Source: Cyanophora paradoxa (taxonomy: Eukaryota > Glaucocystophyceae > Cyanophorales > Cyanophoraceae). Taken from it: a stretch of 64,000 nucleotides of DNA. The notes below the pieces were generated by a model. It was not told where the DNA came from. It was given only the letters and a program-made list of their open reading frames with translations, and did not search any database. The number at the start of each line of letters is the position of its first letter. The first letter of the stretch is position 1. This document shows, one piece after another, positions 55,026 to 63,359 of this stretch. The translations under genes and the position numbers were made by a program. The stretch lies in assembly GCA_004431415.1 (NCBI GenBank), contig QPMI01000033.1, forward strand, positions 1 through 64,000, in the 5' to 3' direction.

Positions 55026-56467
55026 TCACGAGGAGCGGACGGCCTTCGTGAGGACGGGGGCAAGAACGACAACGATCACGATGAGGAGGCAGACGATAAT
55101 GCAGCAGAGTTTCTGCGCCAGAGCCGTGAGGAGGAGATTGCGGACGGGAGTGCCCGGCGGGGCAAGGCGCACCTTGTGGGACGAAATCTGGTACTTGCGG
55201 GCCTGGTGCAGCTCGCTGACACCCTTCGCTGTGTACGCCGCGCTCTTGTTCACGTTCGCCTGGCGCGGCGCCGTCAGCGGGGGCTGCGGAGGTACAGGGC
55301 TCCACGGGGGTACCTCGATGACGTCGAGGAGCTCGCCCTGGCTCTCGACGAGGACCGCCATGTCCTTGAAGAGCTGGAGCGCGGACTCAGGCCCGGGACG
55401 CCGCCAGGGCCACGCGCGGGGAGCACCTGAGAGAGCTCCTCGATGTTTTTCTCGAGCCGGACGATGTCCCTGTGCCGCTCCTGCGCGCCGCCGTGAGATG
55501 GGAAGATCCGAACAAGGGCGGCACGCGCCTGAATGTCGGCCAGCGCGTTCTTGGCGAGCGCGTGGCCCTTCGTCAGCATGCCCGTCGCGAAGATCTGCGC
55601 GCTGTCCCCTTCCTCCACAGCCTTCTCGATTTCCTCTTGCGACGCGTTCGGGTTCACTGGTGAGGGGCGGTCAGGAGGTCGCCAAGAAGGAAGACCGGAG
55701 AAAATGAAAACGAAAAAGAAAAGCCACGAACCGATCTTGACTTGGCGCGCAACCGTCTCGCGAATCTTGTTCTTGTACTTGCTCTGCATCTCCTCAAATT
55801 CTCGCAGCAGGTCGAGGTACTTGCGCGTGAGGGTGCCGTGCATGTTTGTCCGGATGCGAGTTTCTGAAGTCATACCCTCTGATTTGCTCTTCTTCTTGTT
55901 CTCATCGTTCAGGGCCTTAAGCTTTGCGCCGATATCGTGGAACATCTCGCTTGTTGCGTCGACAATCTCCTCCAGCTGCTTCCCAATCTCTGCGTGGACA
56001 CAGGGGCGATGAGCGCACACGAACGACGCAGCTGCACTCTCGAAGCTGAAGAGCGCGCGCGCACTTTCTTTCTGCTCTGTGCTGATAGCGGTGAGCGCTT
56101 TGCTCTGCTTCTCGCTGACCTCCTCCATGTTTTTCCGGATCTTGCTCATCGTCGCTTTGATCTTTCCAACATCCTCGAAGAAGTCCGACATGAATCCCTC
56201 GCCCTGCTCGCCTCCGCCGCTCCCGCCGCCGCCGCCCTGGAGCTCGACATCGTCGAGGTCCGCCTCGTCGGCCCTGTCGCCCTACGCGCGCGGCGTAAGG
56301 CGTTTGAACGAGCGATGCACGTAGGGCGCGTCGACTAGAAACACGCGGGACGTTCCGGAGGCAGCCGGAACCAGATCGAAAGTTCACACAACGCCCGGCG
56401 GGAACGGCAGAGGTGACATTCCATCGCGCATGCAGCTCACCTTGAGATCCTTTAGCCTGTCCTTCAT
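55026..56467 (-). CDS. Syntaxin-1-like Qa-SNARE
   Basis: The start was placed at 56467 because that ATG gives MKDRLKDLK, like the MKDRTQELR start of animal syntaxin 1. It splices with GT-AG to GDRADEADLDDVEL in frame with MSDFFEDVGKIKATMSKI, so the Met at 56191 is internal. The Habc helices follow (MEEVSEKQSKALTAI, IGKQLEEIVDATSEMFHDIG, TLTRKYLDLLREFEEMQSKY), then the QIFATGMLTKGHALAKNAL linker. The SNARE motif is split over exons: RHRDIVRLEKNIEELSQ, LFKDMAVLVESQGELLDVIE with the zero-layer Gln, and NVNKSAAYTAKGVSELHQA. A C-terminal anchor (LCCIIVCLLIVIVVVLAP) ends at the TGA at 55026-55028. It should act in fusion at the plasma membrane. The 5' end faces the PRPP synthetase gene 256 bp away. 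Confidence 0.93.
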
Positions 56468-56723
56468 CGCTTCGGCTCCCGTCCGTCAAGCGCCGGGGCA
56501 GTCGTTGACTCGATGCTGCAAAGCGAATGGGACAGGCTTGCTGCGATGGAAGCTTCTTCTGCGCTGCCTGCCGTTGTTCGAGCTTCCTCTCCTCTCCTGT
56601 TCTCCCTCCGCTTTGCTCCAATGCTCTTGTAGGGGGGGTACCGCTGAAGAAGGGGGCTACCGCTGTAAACCGTCCCCGCACCAGCTTCGCTCGTTGTTCA
56701 TCGGCGTGGGTTCGGCGAGCAGC

Positions 56724-58811
56724 ATGGCAAACTCTAGCCACCCGCCCCTGCACAGGAGCCCCTCCCTGCGCGGTGCGATGGAGCGTACGCTCGCGCGCGG
56801 CCGCCCCTCACGCCCGCGGACGCGCAGAGGTTGACAGTTATCAAATCAAGCTTATATCGGGTTCGTCGGAGCGCGTGCACCCCGAACCGATCGCTTAGCT
56901 GTTTCTGCTGCGCCCCGAGCCCCGATCGCTTAGCTGCACCACTTCAAAACGTTGCCCCCTTAGCTCATGCAGCTTTCCTGACCCGCACGCAGGCAATGCG
57001 CACCCCGCGCTGGCGAACGAGATCGCGGCCTACATGCGGTTCGCGGTTATCTGGCCCCACGACCCCCGAACTGCGTCTCTGATCGCCTACAGGCTGCCGC
57101 TAACGCGGGCGACTGCGGGGCGCTTCAGCGACGGCGAGGTGCGCACCAAATCCGCAACCGTATCGCCGTATCGAGCCGCCACGCTGAAGGGCCCGGTTCT
57201 TGCAGATCCGAGTCCAGATCGACGAGAACGTTCGAGGTACGCGATTCGATCGCTACCTTCCGCCGCGTCCTTCCACCCGCAAGACGCTGTGCTGATCATC
57301 GGTCGGACGCAGGCGCGGATGTCTTCGTCATCCAGGTGACCAGCAGGCAGCGCTATGGCTCTAAGCTCCAACATTCTCTTCGGCCGCTCTGACAGCGCGC
57401 ACGTGCAGCCCACCTGCAAGCCCACGAACGACAACTTGATGGTAAGCGCCCCGACAATTTTCGGCGTTTCTGATGGGGTCGTCGTCTCACGTCCTCGCCA
57501 CAGGAGCTGCTTATTCTGCTCGATGCCCTCAAGCGGTCATCTGCCCGCCGCATCACAGCTGTTATCCCGTGCGCCGCTTCGTGCCGGCCGATAGTCGTGC
57601 TCTCACGCTGCCTCCCAAGGTACTACGGCTACGCCCGGCAGGACAGGAAGACGCAGTCGCGCGCTCCGATCACTTCGAAGTTGGTAGCGGACCTGATCAC
57701 TCAGGTCCGATCCCTTTTCGTTTCTTTTTTTCGAACGTCCTGAGTCTCTCTTCCTGCAGGCGGGCGCCCAGCGGGTGCTCACCATGGAGCTGCATGCTGG
57801 TCAGATTCAGGTGCGGGGCCCCCGATCGAGCTCGAGCGGGCACGAGGGCGGGGCCGGGGGCCGAGCCCCCCCGCAGGGCTTCTTCAACATCCCCGTGGAC
57901 CACCTCTTCTCGGGGTCCGTTCTCGCCGACTACTTTCTCACCAAGTGCCTCGAAAGGACCTGCGTCGTGCGTTCCGCCCCCCGCCGCCTCCGCCCCGCCC
58001 CGCGCCCGCCCGCCGGCGCTCCTCACTGTAGGGGCAGGTCTCGCCCGACGCCGGCGGCATCGAGCGGGCGCGCATCCTCGCGAAGAAGCTCAACGCCGGC
58101 CTCGCGGCCATCGACAAGCGGCGCGACAAGCCGAACCAGGTGCCTGCGCCCGGGCCGCGCGCGCCGCGGCGGGGGCGGAGGGGCCGACGCGGGCCGGCCG
58201 TGGGCGCAGGCGACGGCGATGCACCTGGTGGGGGACGTGCGCAACAGGGACTGCATCATCTTCGACGACATGATCGACACCGCCGGCACCATCGTCGAGT
58301 GCGTCCACACCCTCAAGAACGCCGTGCGCCCCGCCCCGCCCCTCGCCCCTCGCCCCTCGCCCCTCCCCCGCGCCCCTGGCCCGACCTGCTCGCCGCGCGG
58401 CTCGCCAGGGGGCGCTGCGGGTCTTCGCGTGCGCGACGCACGGCGTGCTCTCCGGCCCCGCCATCGACCGCCTTCGCTCCATCCCCCTCGAGGAGGTGCC
58501 CGGGGCGCGCCCCGCGGGGCCCCCACGGCCGACCCCCGCCCGCCCGCCCGCCCGCGCAGATCGTCATCACGAACACAATCCCGCTGCCGGGGGACAAGCA
58601 CCTGCCCAACCTGGTGGTGCGCGGCGCCCTCGCGCGGCGCCCCCTGCGTGTGCGGGGCCGACCTCGGGCGCCGGGGCGCCGCGCCGCGCAGATCCTCTCG
58701 ATAGGGGAGATCATGGCGAACGCGATCGCGAGGATCCACGCCGACGAGTCCCTGCTCGAGGCGGAGCCCTGGCCCGTCTGGAACATGTCGAAACTCTGCT
58801 CTTCCGCATAG
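56724..58811 (+). CDS. Ribose-phosphate pyrophosphokinase (PRPP synthetase, class I-like)
   Basis: It makes PRPP from ribose-5-phosphate and ATP for nucleotide, His and Trp synthesis. From ATG 56724 ([16 protein letters not shown]) short GT-AG introns join [12 protein letters not shown] to [14 protein letters not shown], giving the usual N terminus. TAGRFSDGE then [22 protein letters not shown] then [18 protein letters not shown], and [19 protein letters not shown] follow. Next come [30 protein letters not shown] and KRRDKPNQ. The PRPP-binding loop is [15 protein letters not shown] near 58255. The last exons give [28 protein letters not shown] and [15 protein letters not shown], ending at the TAG at 58811. 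All catalytic elements are present. No transit peptide is obvious, so the enzyme is probably cytosolic. Confidence 0.95.
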
Positions 58812-59199
58812 CCCCCGCGGCACCCGCGTCGGCGTCGGCGTCGCTCCCTGCAGCACTACTAGGCTACTAGGCTAGCTGGTGCAGCCTGTGCACGTGCCGA
58901 GATGAGATGGGCCGCTCGCAAATGTACATTCGATATGCATTCATGGCCATGGCCGGCGCCGTGCGCGTGGCTCACGAGCATGCATAGTCAGTTTCGAATT
59001 CAGTGATCGATCGCGATGAGCGGGTTGCCTCCCAAGTTGGCGAGATGCGAAAGCTTCAAGTTCTGAGTTCGAATTCTTTCGAAACGTTAATTATAACCCC
59101 CATGGCCGGGCGCCAGCTGCAGGCGATCACGTCCGGTCCGACGGTCATGATCATGCCATGATCATGATGCACACACTGTGATACGCCGGCGCCGCGGCG
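58812..59199. other. Intergenic spacer with short palindromic words
   Basis: Near the PRPP gene it has CTACTAGGCTACTAGG repeats. Further right are an AT-rich stretch and clustered CATGATCATG-type palindromes at 59148-59168. No gene is seen. It ends exactly at the left arm of the large inverted repeat. Confidence 0.45.
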
Positions 59200-60213
59200 C
59201 CTATATAGGCTACGTACCACGCTACGAAACGCGCCTACTATGGAATGTGGAATCTGCCTTCTGATGTATATTTTTGCAAGAATGCAAAGCATTTCGAGGG
59301 CGCGAATTGAGGGGATCTGCTCTAGAGTGAAGGTCCTGTATTCTGCAAGATGGCGAGCGCTCTGGAGGCTACAGTACGCGTCTTCGGGTGAACGGAGGCA
59401 ATGCAGGCGGACAGGGGTCGGGGTCTCGGGAGGAAAGGGCTCGCGCTGGCGCGAGTCGATGCAAGTACGAGCACGGGCGGGGCGGCGCGGGGCAAAAAGA
59501 GGCGGGGAGAAGCGGGCTGCGTCAGCGGACCCAGGAGGGGACGGGCCGGCGCGGGGCGCGGGCGGATTGGCTCCAGTCCTCGCCCTCCCCCTCGCTCCCT
59601 TCGGCCTCGCCGCGGGAGCTCTCGCCGGGGGCCCCCGGCCCCGTCTGCGTCCCGATACCGGGCGCCGGCACCACCGTCACGCCCCCGACGGGCGACTCGG
59701 ACACCGTCTCCCCCCCGGTGCCGCCGCGCCCCCGCCCGCCCTCCCGCCGCGCCCGTGACGCCCCGCAGACGGGGCCGGGGGCCCCCGGCGAGAGCTCCCG
59801 CGGCGAGGCCGAAGGGAGCGAGGGGGAGGGCGAGGACTGGAGCCAATCCGCCCGCGCCCCGCGCCGGCCCGTCCCCTCCTGGGTCCGCTGACGCAGCCCG
59901 CTTCTCCCCGCCTCTTTTTGCCCCGCGCCGCCCCGCCCGTGCTCGTACTTGCATCGACTCGCGCCAGCGCGAGCCCTTTCCTCCCGAGACCCCGACCCCT
60001 GTCCGCCTGCATTGCCTCCGTTCACCCGAAGACGCGTACTGTAGCCTCCAGAGCGCTCGCCATCTTGCAGAATACAGGACCTTCACTCTAGAGCAGATCC
60101 CCTCAATTCGCGCCCTCGAAATGCTTTGCATTCTTGCAAAAATATACATCAGAAGGCAGATTCCACATTCCATAGTAGGCGCGTTTCGTAGCGTGGTACG
60201 TAGCCTATATAGG
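59200..60213. repeat. Perfect 450-bp inverted repeat with a 114-bp spacer
   Basis: The left arm is 59200-59649 and the right arm 60213-59764, read inward. They appear identical: every translated frame of the left arm reappears unchanged on the opposite strand of the right arm until the spacer. Each arm begins with the palindromic CCTATATAGG. The outer part is AT-rich and the inner part GC-rich. The 114-bp spacer (59650-59763) is GC-rich and unrelated to the arms. Open frames inside are mirror-image pairs and not convincing genes. No target-site duplication is evident. Options are a fold-back element, the terminal repeats of a deleted element, or an assembly artefact. Confidence 0.95.
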
Positions 60214-60458
60214 TGGGCCTTTGTGAAGCGTTGAGCTCTCGAGCTTGCCCCTTCGCTGTCAATGCATTGTTAACCCTCGGAGGTTGCATGAGTCACGCGT
60301 CGCGGAGGTTTGGGTGTTATATTGCGATCAGGTACACGCTGCACTAACAGGGGGGCTAGCACTAACCGACGCGGGGAGTAACAGCCGGTGTACCCCTCGG
60401 GGGGCCTCCCGGCCTCTAACGATGCTCAGGCTCTAACTGAATGCTGTACCCCCCGCTG

Positions 60459-61198
60459 TTACTGCCCGAACCTTCCGAACTTGCGTAATTCGGCCTCGCC
60501 CTGTACCCAGTGGCTGGTGTCGTCCATCCATTCGCGTACCTCCCTCTGACGCTTGAGTGACTCACGCTGCTCGGGGGTAGGGGAGGGGGGGCCTTCGAGG
60601 CGGGGTGGGGAAGGGGGTACGGTGGCAAAATTCAGCCACTCGGGGGTATGCCGAATTCGCCGTGAACGATCCTCTGCGGTGTGAAATACCGGTCGCTGCT
60701 CACGGCCAAGTGGAAGAACGCGCTCCTGAGCCCGGAGAGGAAGCGTGGTTGCATGAATGGCTGCTGGAGGGACTCGTCGCGCCAGGGGGCTACGAAATCA
60801 ATGATACGCTGCTGTACCTGCGCGGGCAGGGCAAGGATCTGGCTCTTGCGGTTCGCAAAGGCCGTCCACAGCGCTTGCAGGTCGGCCCAATCGCCGTTCA
60901 GATCCCTGCGTTCGCGCCTCAGGTACGATCTCGGGTTCTCTGTCATACCCATCAAGCCCGCGGCCCTGATCATCTCCCTGTCCGGGAGCTCTCGCTCGTC
61001 GTGGAATTCGTCTCTAATCCAGCGCACAAGGTAGAGCACGCGCTCCATGAAGTTCTCCGCCGGCGAGCCGCCCCCTGAGGACGTGCGCCTCCCCTCCAGC
61101 ACTGCGTTCGCATCCTCCAAGTCCACGTTCCGCTGTCGAATCTCCCCGTCCAGGTCGCCGTTGTTGTACAGCACGTCGGACTCGCGTGTTCGCGCCAT
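60459..61198 (-). CDS. Unknown protein, paralogue A of a two-member family (frameshifted)
   Basis: Read leftward from ATG 61198 (MARTRESDVLYNNGDLDGEI). It is charged and mostly helical, with WIRDEFHDERELPDREMI, then LWTAFANRKSQILALPAQV and QQRIIDFVAPW. The frame meets a stop near 60632, but after a one-base shift at the C5 run (plus strand G5, 60642-60646) it continues with TPEQRESLKRQREVREWMDD and GEAELRKFGRFGQ to a TAA at 60459. That C-terminal part aligns with paralogue B (PTxEQR, RxWM, EAELRK). The LP-x2-VQxxIxDF helix pair is faintly F-box-like, but this is weak. No family was recognised. Confidence 0.6.
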
Positions 61199-61233
61199 GC
61201 TCGCGGCTCGGTGAGAATTTCTACCTGTACCCC

Positions 61234-61976
61234 CTACTCGCGGTCGGGGTATCGAGGGCCTGGCAGCCTCGCGCGCTTCCGCAGCTCGGCCTCGTCTGGC
61301 GACCAGCTCGTCGGATCATTGCTGTACTCCATCCACCTGCGAATCTGACCCTCCCGCAGTATCTCTTGGCGCTGCTCCGCCGTGGGCGCCGGTGGGCCGT
61401 ACGGTGGGCCGGCAGGCGTCAGTTTTCTATACTTGTATCTCTTGAACCGTTCTTCCATATTGTCTTGTTCTTCGTCCCATCCTTCAGGGATCAAATCCGA
61501 TGGGGGGACATAGGGTACCACCCATTCATCTTCCTTGTTTTTGGCGTGGTGAACGAAGCCTTGGAAGTAGTGCTTCAAAATATTGAGCGGGCGATTGATG
61601 ATCTCCGTGCGAGTGCCCGCATTCAGGAAGAGATCCAGTATAACTCTCTGAACGTCTTGGGGCAGGTAGGTCATGGGGCTCTTGCGCGAGCCGAACGCCC
61701 ACCAGAGCTTGCGAAGTTCATCGCGAACCCTGCCCATGTCGTCCCTGTGTTCGATTTCGTACACCGGCGGCTCATACGTTCGGATGTCTACCCTGGACCC
61801 GAGGCCTCTGCGTGCCACATCGCGCAAATACGTCGCAGCCATGCCCCGTCTCGCATTGTATTGGGGATCTCTTCTTTCACCCAGCCGATCAGCCCGTTTA
61901 CCTGCTTAGTGTAATCTCGGATGTACCCCGATAGCGGTGGGAGGGTAGTCTGATTATCAGACATATGCATTCGCAC
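61234..61976 (-). CDS. Unknown protein, paralogue B of a two-member family (frame change near its N terminus)
   Basis: The main frame starts at Met 61842 (MAATYLRDVARRGLGSRVDI) and runs to 61234, with LWWAFGSRKSPMTYLPQDV and QRVILDLFLN matching paralogue A, and PTAEQRQEILREGQIRRWME and DEAELRKRARLPG at the C terminus. A second frame from Met 61976 (MRMHMSDNQTTLPPL) carries YTKQVNGLIGWVKEEI, which aligns with FMERVLYLVRWIRDEF of paralogue A, and overlaps the start of the main frame. So either one protein is split by an indel near 61820-61840, or two overlapping frames exist. The stop of A-like spacing and the 35-bp gap to paralogue A suggest one leftward transcription unit. The start lies 38 bp from the divergent exonuclease gene. 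Confidence 0.6.
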
Positions 61977-62014
61977 ACATCAAGAAATTCTAAACGCTAC
62001 TGCGAGGCTAAGCT

Positions 62015-62680
62015 ATGCATACCGATACAGATTGCGAGACTTGCGAGAACTTACAACAGGGGAGCGCGGCGTGGCACGCGGCGCGCCGTGAAAAACTAAC
62101 TGCATCTAATTTTGCGGCTGCGTGCGGTATAAACCCCTGGAAATCCAGGGCCCGCCTGTGGGCGGAGCTAAGCGGGATAGCGGAGGAAAACAACTTTGAC
62201 AACCCTGCCCTAACCTACGGGCATGACTATGAGCCCTTCGCGGTCTCTCTCTACAAAACGTTGAACAATAACGTGGACGTGCAACATACTGGATTGCACG
62301 AACATAAGGAACTGCCCTTCCTGGCGGGGAGCCCGGACGGGCTAATCGGAAACGATCGCATACTCGAAATAAAATGTCCGTACAAACAAGAACTCTACGA
62401 CAAGGTTCCTACCTATTACATGACGCAGCTGCAAGGACTTTTAGACATAACGGGCCGCGAGTGGGCCGAACTTTTTTGCTTCACGCCTCTGCGCGTGCAA
62501 ACGTGGTACGTCAGACGGGACGAGAGGTACATCGAGCTCATGCGGCGGTGCTTACATCTATTTTGGTCGCACGTGAAGGCTGGAACTCCGCCCGAGCCCT
62601 ACAGCGATCGAATGAAGTCAGAGAACCTCAGCGAGGAGCAGGCGGCGCTGCGCGAGTTTAAGTCGTACGCCCTCCTCTAG
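62015..62680 (+). CDS. YqaJ-type (lambda exonuclease-like) viral recombination nuclease
   Basis: An intact 221-residue single exon from ATG 62015 to TAG 62680. It follows the YqaJ family order: GSAAWHAARREKLTASNFAA, CGINPWKSRARLWAE, ALTYGHDYEPFAVSLYK, LPFLAGSPDGLIG, ILEIKCPYKQ, then TYYMTQLQGLLDITG. The metal-binding set of this nuclease fold is visible: Glu in YGHDYEP, Asp in SPDG, and Glu and Lys in LEIKCP. These enzymes resect double-stranded DNA ends 5' to 3' for single-strand-annealing recombination and occur mainly in phages and eukaryotic DNA viruses. A partner annealase is not in view. The last five codons (YALL and stop) are part of the 89-bp tandem repeat that follows. Confidence 0.88.
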   Translation: MHTDTDCETCENLQQGSAAWHAARREKLTASNFAAACGINPWKSRARLWAELSGIAEENNFDNPALTYGHDYEPFAVSLYKTLNNNVDVQHTGLHEHKELPFLAGSPDGLIGNDRILEIKCPYKQELYDKVPTYYMTQLQGLLDITGREWAELFCFTPLRVQTWYVRRDERYIELMRRCLHLFWSHVKAGTPPEPYSDRMKSENLSEEQAALREFKSYALL

Positions 62681-62730
62681 TGTCCCGACCCTCTCAGATA
62701 TTAATTTAAAGATCTGGGAGGGTCGGGACA
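62681..62730 (+). terminator. 50-bp hairpin 1, directly after the exonuclease stop codon
   Basis: TGTCCCGACCCTCTCAGAT pairs with ATCTGGGAGGGTCGGGACA (about 19-bp stem, one mismatch) around an AT-rich loop of 12 bases. It begins at the first base after the TAG. Such 3' hairpins mark transcript ends in Mimivirus-like viruses. Alternatively it is a tiny inverted-repeat element. Confidence 0.7.
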
Positions 62731-62769
62731 CGTCTCTTGGTCAGACTACTTATGTACGCCCTCCTCTAG

Positions 62770-62819
62770 TGTCTCGACCCTCTCAGATATTAATTTAAAG
62801 ATCTGGGAGGGTCGGGACA
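62770..62819 (+). repeat. 50-bp hairpin 2
   Basis: Same stem and loop as hairpin 1 with one change (TGTCTCGACC), 89 bp downstream. Confidence 0.85.
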
Positions 62820-62862
62820 CGTCTCTTGGTCAGACTACTTATGTACGCCCTCCCTCCTCTAG

Positions 62863-62912
62863 TGTCCGGACCTTTCCAATAATCTATAAAGAAAGTAGGG
62901 AGGGTCCGGACA
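62863..62912 (+). repeat. 50-bp hairpin 3 (diverged, with partly compensating changes)
   Basis: TGTCCGGACC pairs with GGTCCGGACA, so both arms changed together at the C-to-G position. The loop is rebuilt (AATAATCTATAAAG) but total length is still 50. This hints that pairing is maintained. Confidence 0.8.
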
Positions 62913-62931
62913 CGTCTCTTGGTCGGACTCA

Positions 62932-63359
62932 CCGTAGCTTGGTGTAGCTCAGGCCCAGGCGGGGAAGGCGAGTCTGCAATGAATCAGACCCCACAGGATT
63001 TGGTTGAGCTGCTCTTTGCAGGGGGGCAGGAAGGCGGCCGCAGAGGGCTAGGGAGACTAGATCTAATTAGTAATCCCACACCGCGCATGTGCAAGCGACA
63101 GAGAACGAAGTGAGTAAATGCAGATCGATGATACGGCAATCATGAGTTGTTCAGAAAAGGTCGGGACACATAGAGAGTGCATGCCCTCACTCTCGTCCGC
63201 CCTCGCAATGTCCCGACCCTCCCAGATCTTTAAATTAATATCTCAAAAGGTCGAGACATTCATTGATCATATGCATGACGTCACTTGAATTCGCACGTTC
63301 GTATTTACACACTGGCACGCGCATCCCGTTCGCGAAGTCCACACTGTGACATCCGACAA
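62932..63359. other. Non-coding stretch with a half and a full hairpin copy
   Basis: It contains GGTCGGGACA (half site) near 63158 and the inverted full copy at 63209-63258. A short frame at 62919-63113 lacks support. It probably holds the 3' flanks of the exonuclease gene and of the leftward gene at the right edge. Confidence 0.5.
63209..63258 (-). terminator. 50-bp hairpin 4, inverted orientation
   Basis: TGTCCCGACCCTCCCAGATC is followed by the reverse-complement loop of hairpins 1-2 and an imperfect closing arm ending GGTCGAGACA. It is 50 bp long, oriented opposite to hairpins 1-3, and lies about 100 bp past the stop of the leftward gene at 63360. That fits a 3'-end signal for that gene. 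Confidence 0.7.

Larger units (their letters stand above)
62666..62931 (+). repeat. Three tandem 89-bp units beginning in the exonuclease stop region
   Basis: Units start at 62666, 62755 and 62844 with TACGCCCTCC. The first two differ by only a base or two; the third is diverged in its hairpin but keeps CACGTCTCTTGGTC. Because unit 1 includes the last codons of the exonuclease, later units look like copies of that gene's 3' end. Confidence 0.93.
60214..63359. mobile_element. Candidate endogenous virus or mobile-element island of an alga
   Basis: This stretch differs from the rest: genes appear intronless, are closely packed (35-40 bp gaps), and lack the C-homopolymer intron style. It holds two paralogous unknown proteins, a YqaJ-type exonuclease and four copies of a 50-bp hairpin. 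YqaJ nucleases are known from phages and from algal large DNA viruses, virophages and polinton-like viruses. No capsid, ATPase, polymerase or integrase gene lies within the window, so the element is either a fragment or continues past 64000. The left boundary may be the inverted repeat ending at 60213. This is inference from gene content and style. Confidence 0.5.

Noticed and set aside
59240-60173. Mirror-image open frames on both strands of the inverted repeat
   Set aside because: They arise because the arms are identical and GC-rich. The encoded Arg/Gly/Ala-rich sequence has no protein features.
60642-60646. Programmed ribosomal frameshift in paralogue A
   Set aside because: No slippery heptamer with a downstream structure is evident, and the same five-versus-six base pattern occurs in two unrelated genes, so a sequencing cause is more likely.
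62681-62912. CRISPR array
   Set aside because: The repeats are tandem 89-bp units with conserved intervening sequence and a hairpin, not short repeats with unique spacers, and the DNA is eukaryotic.
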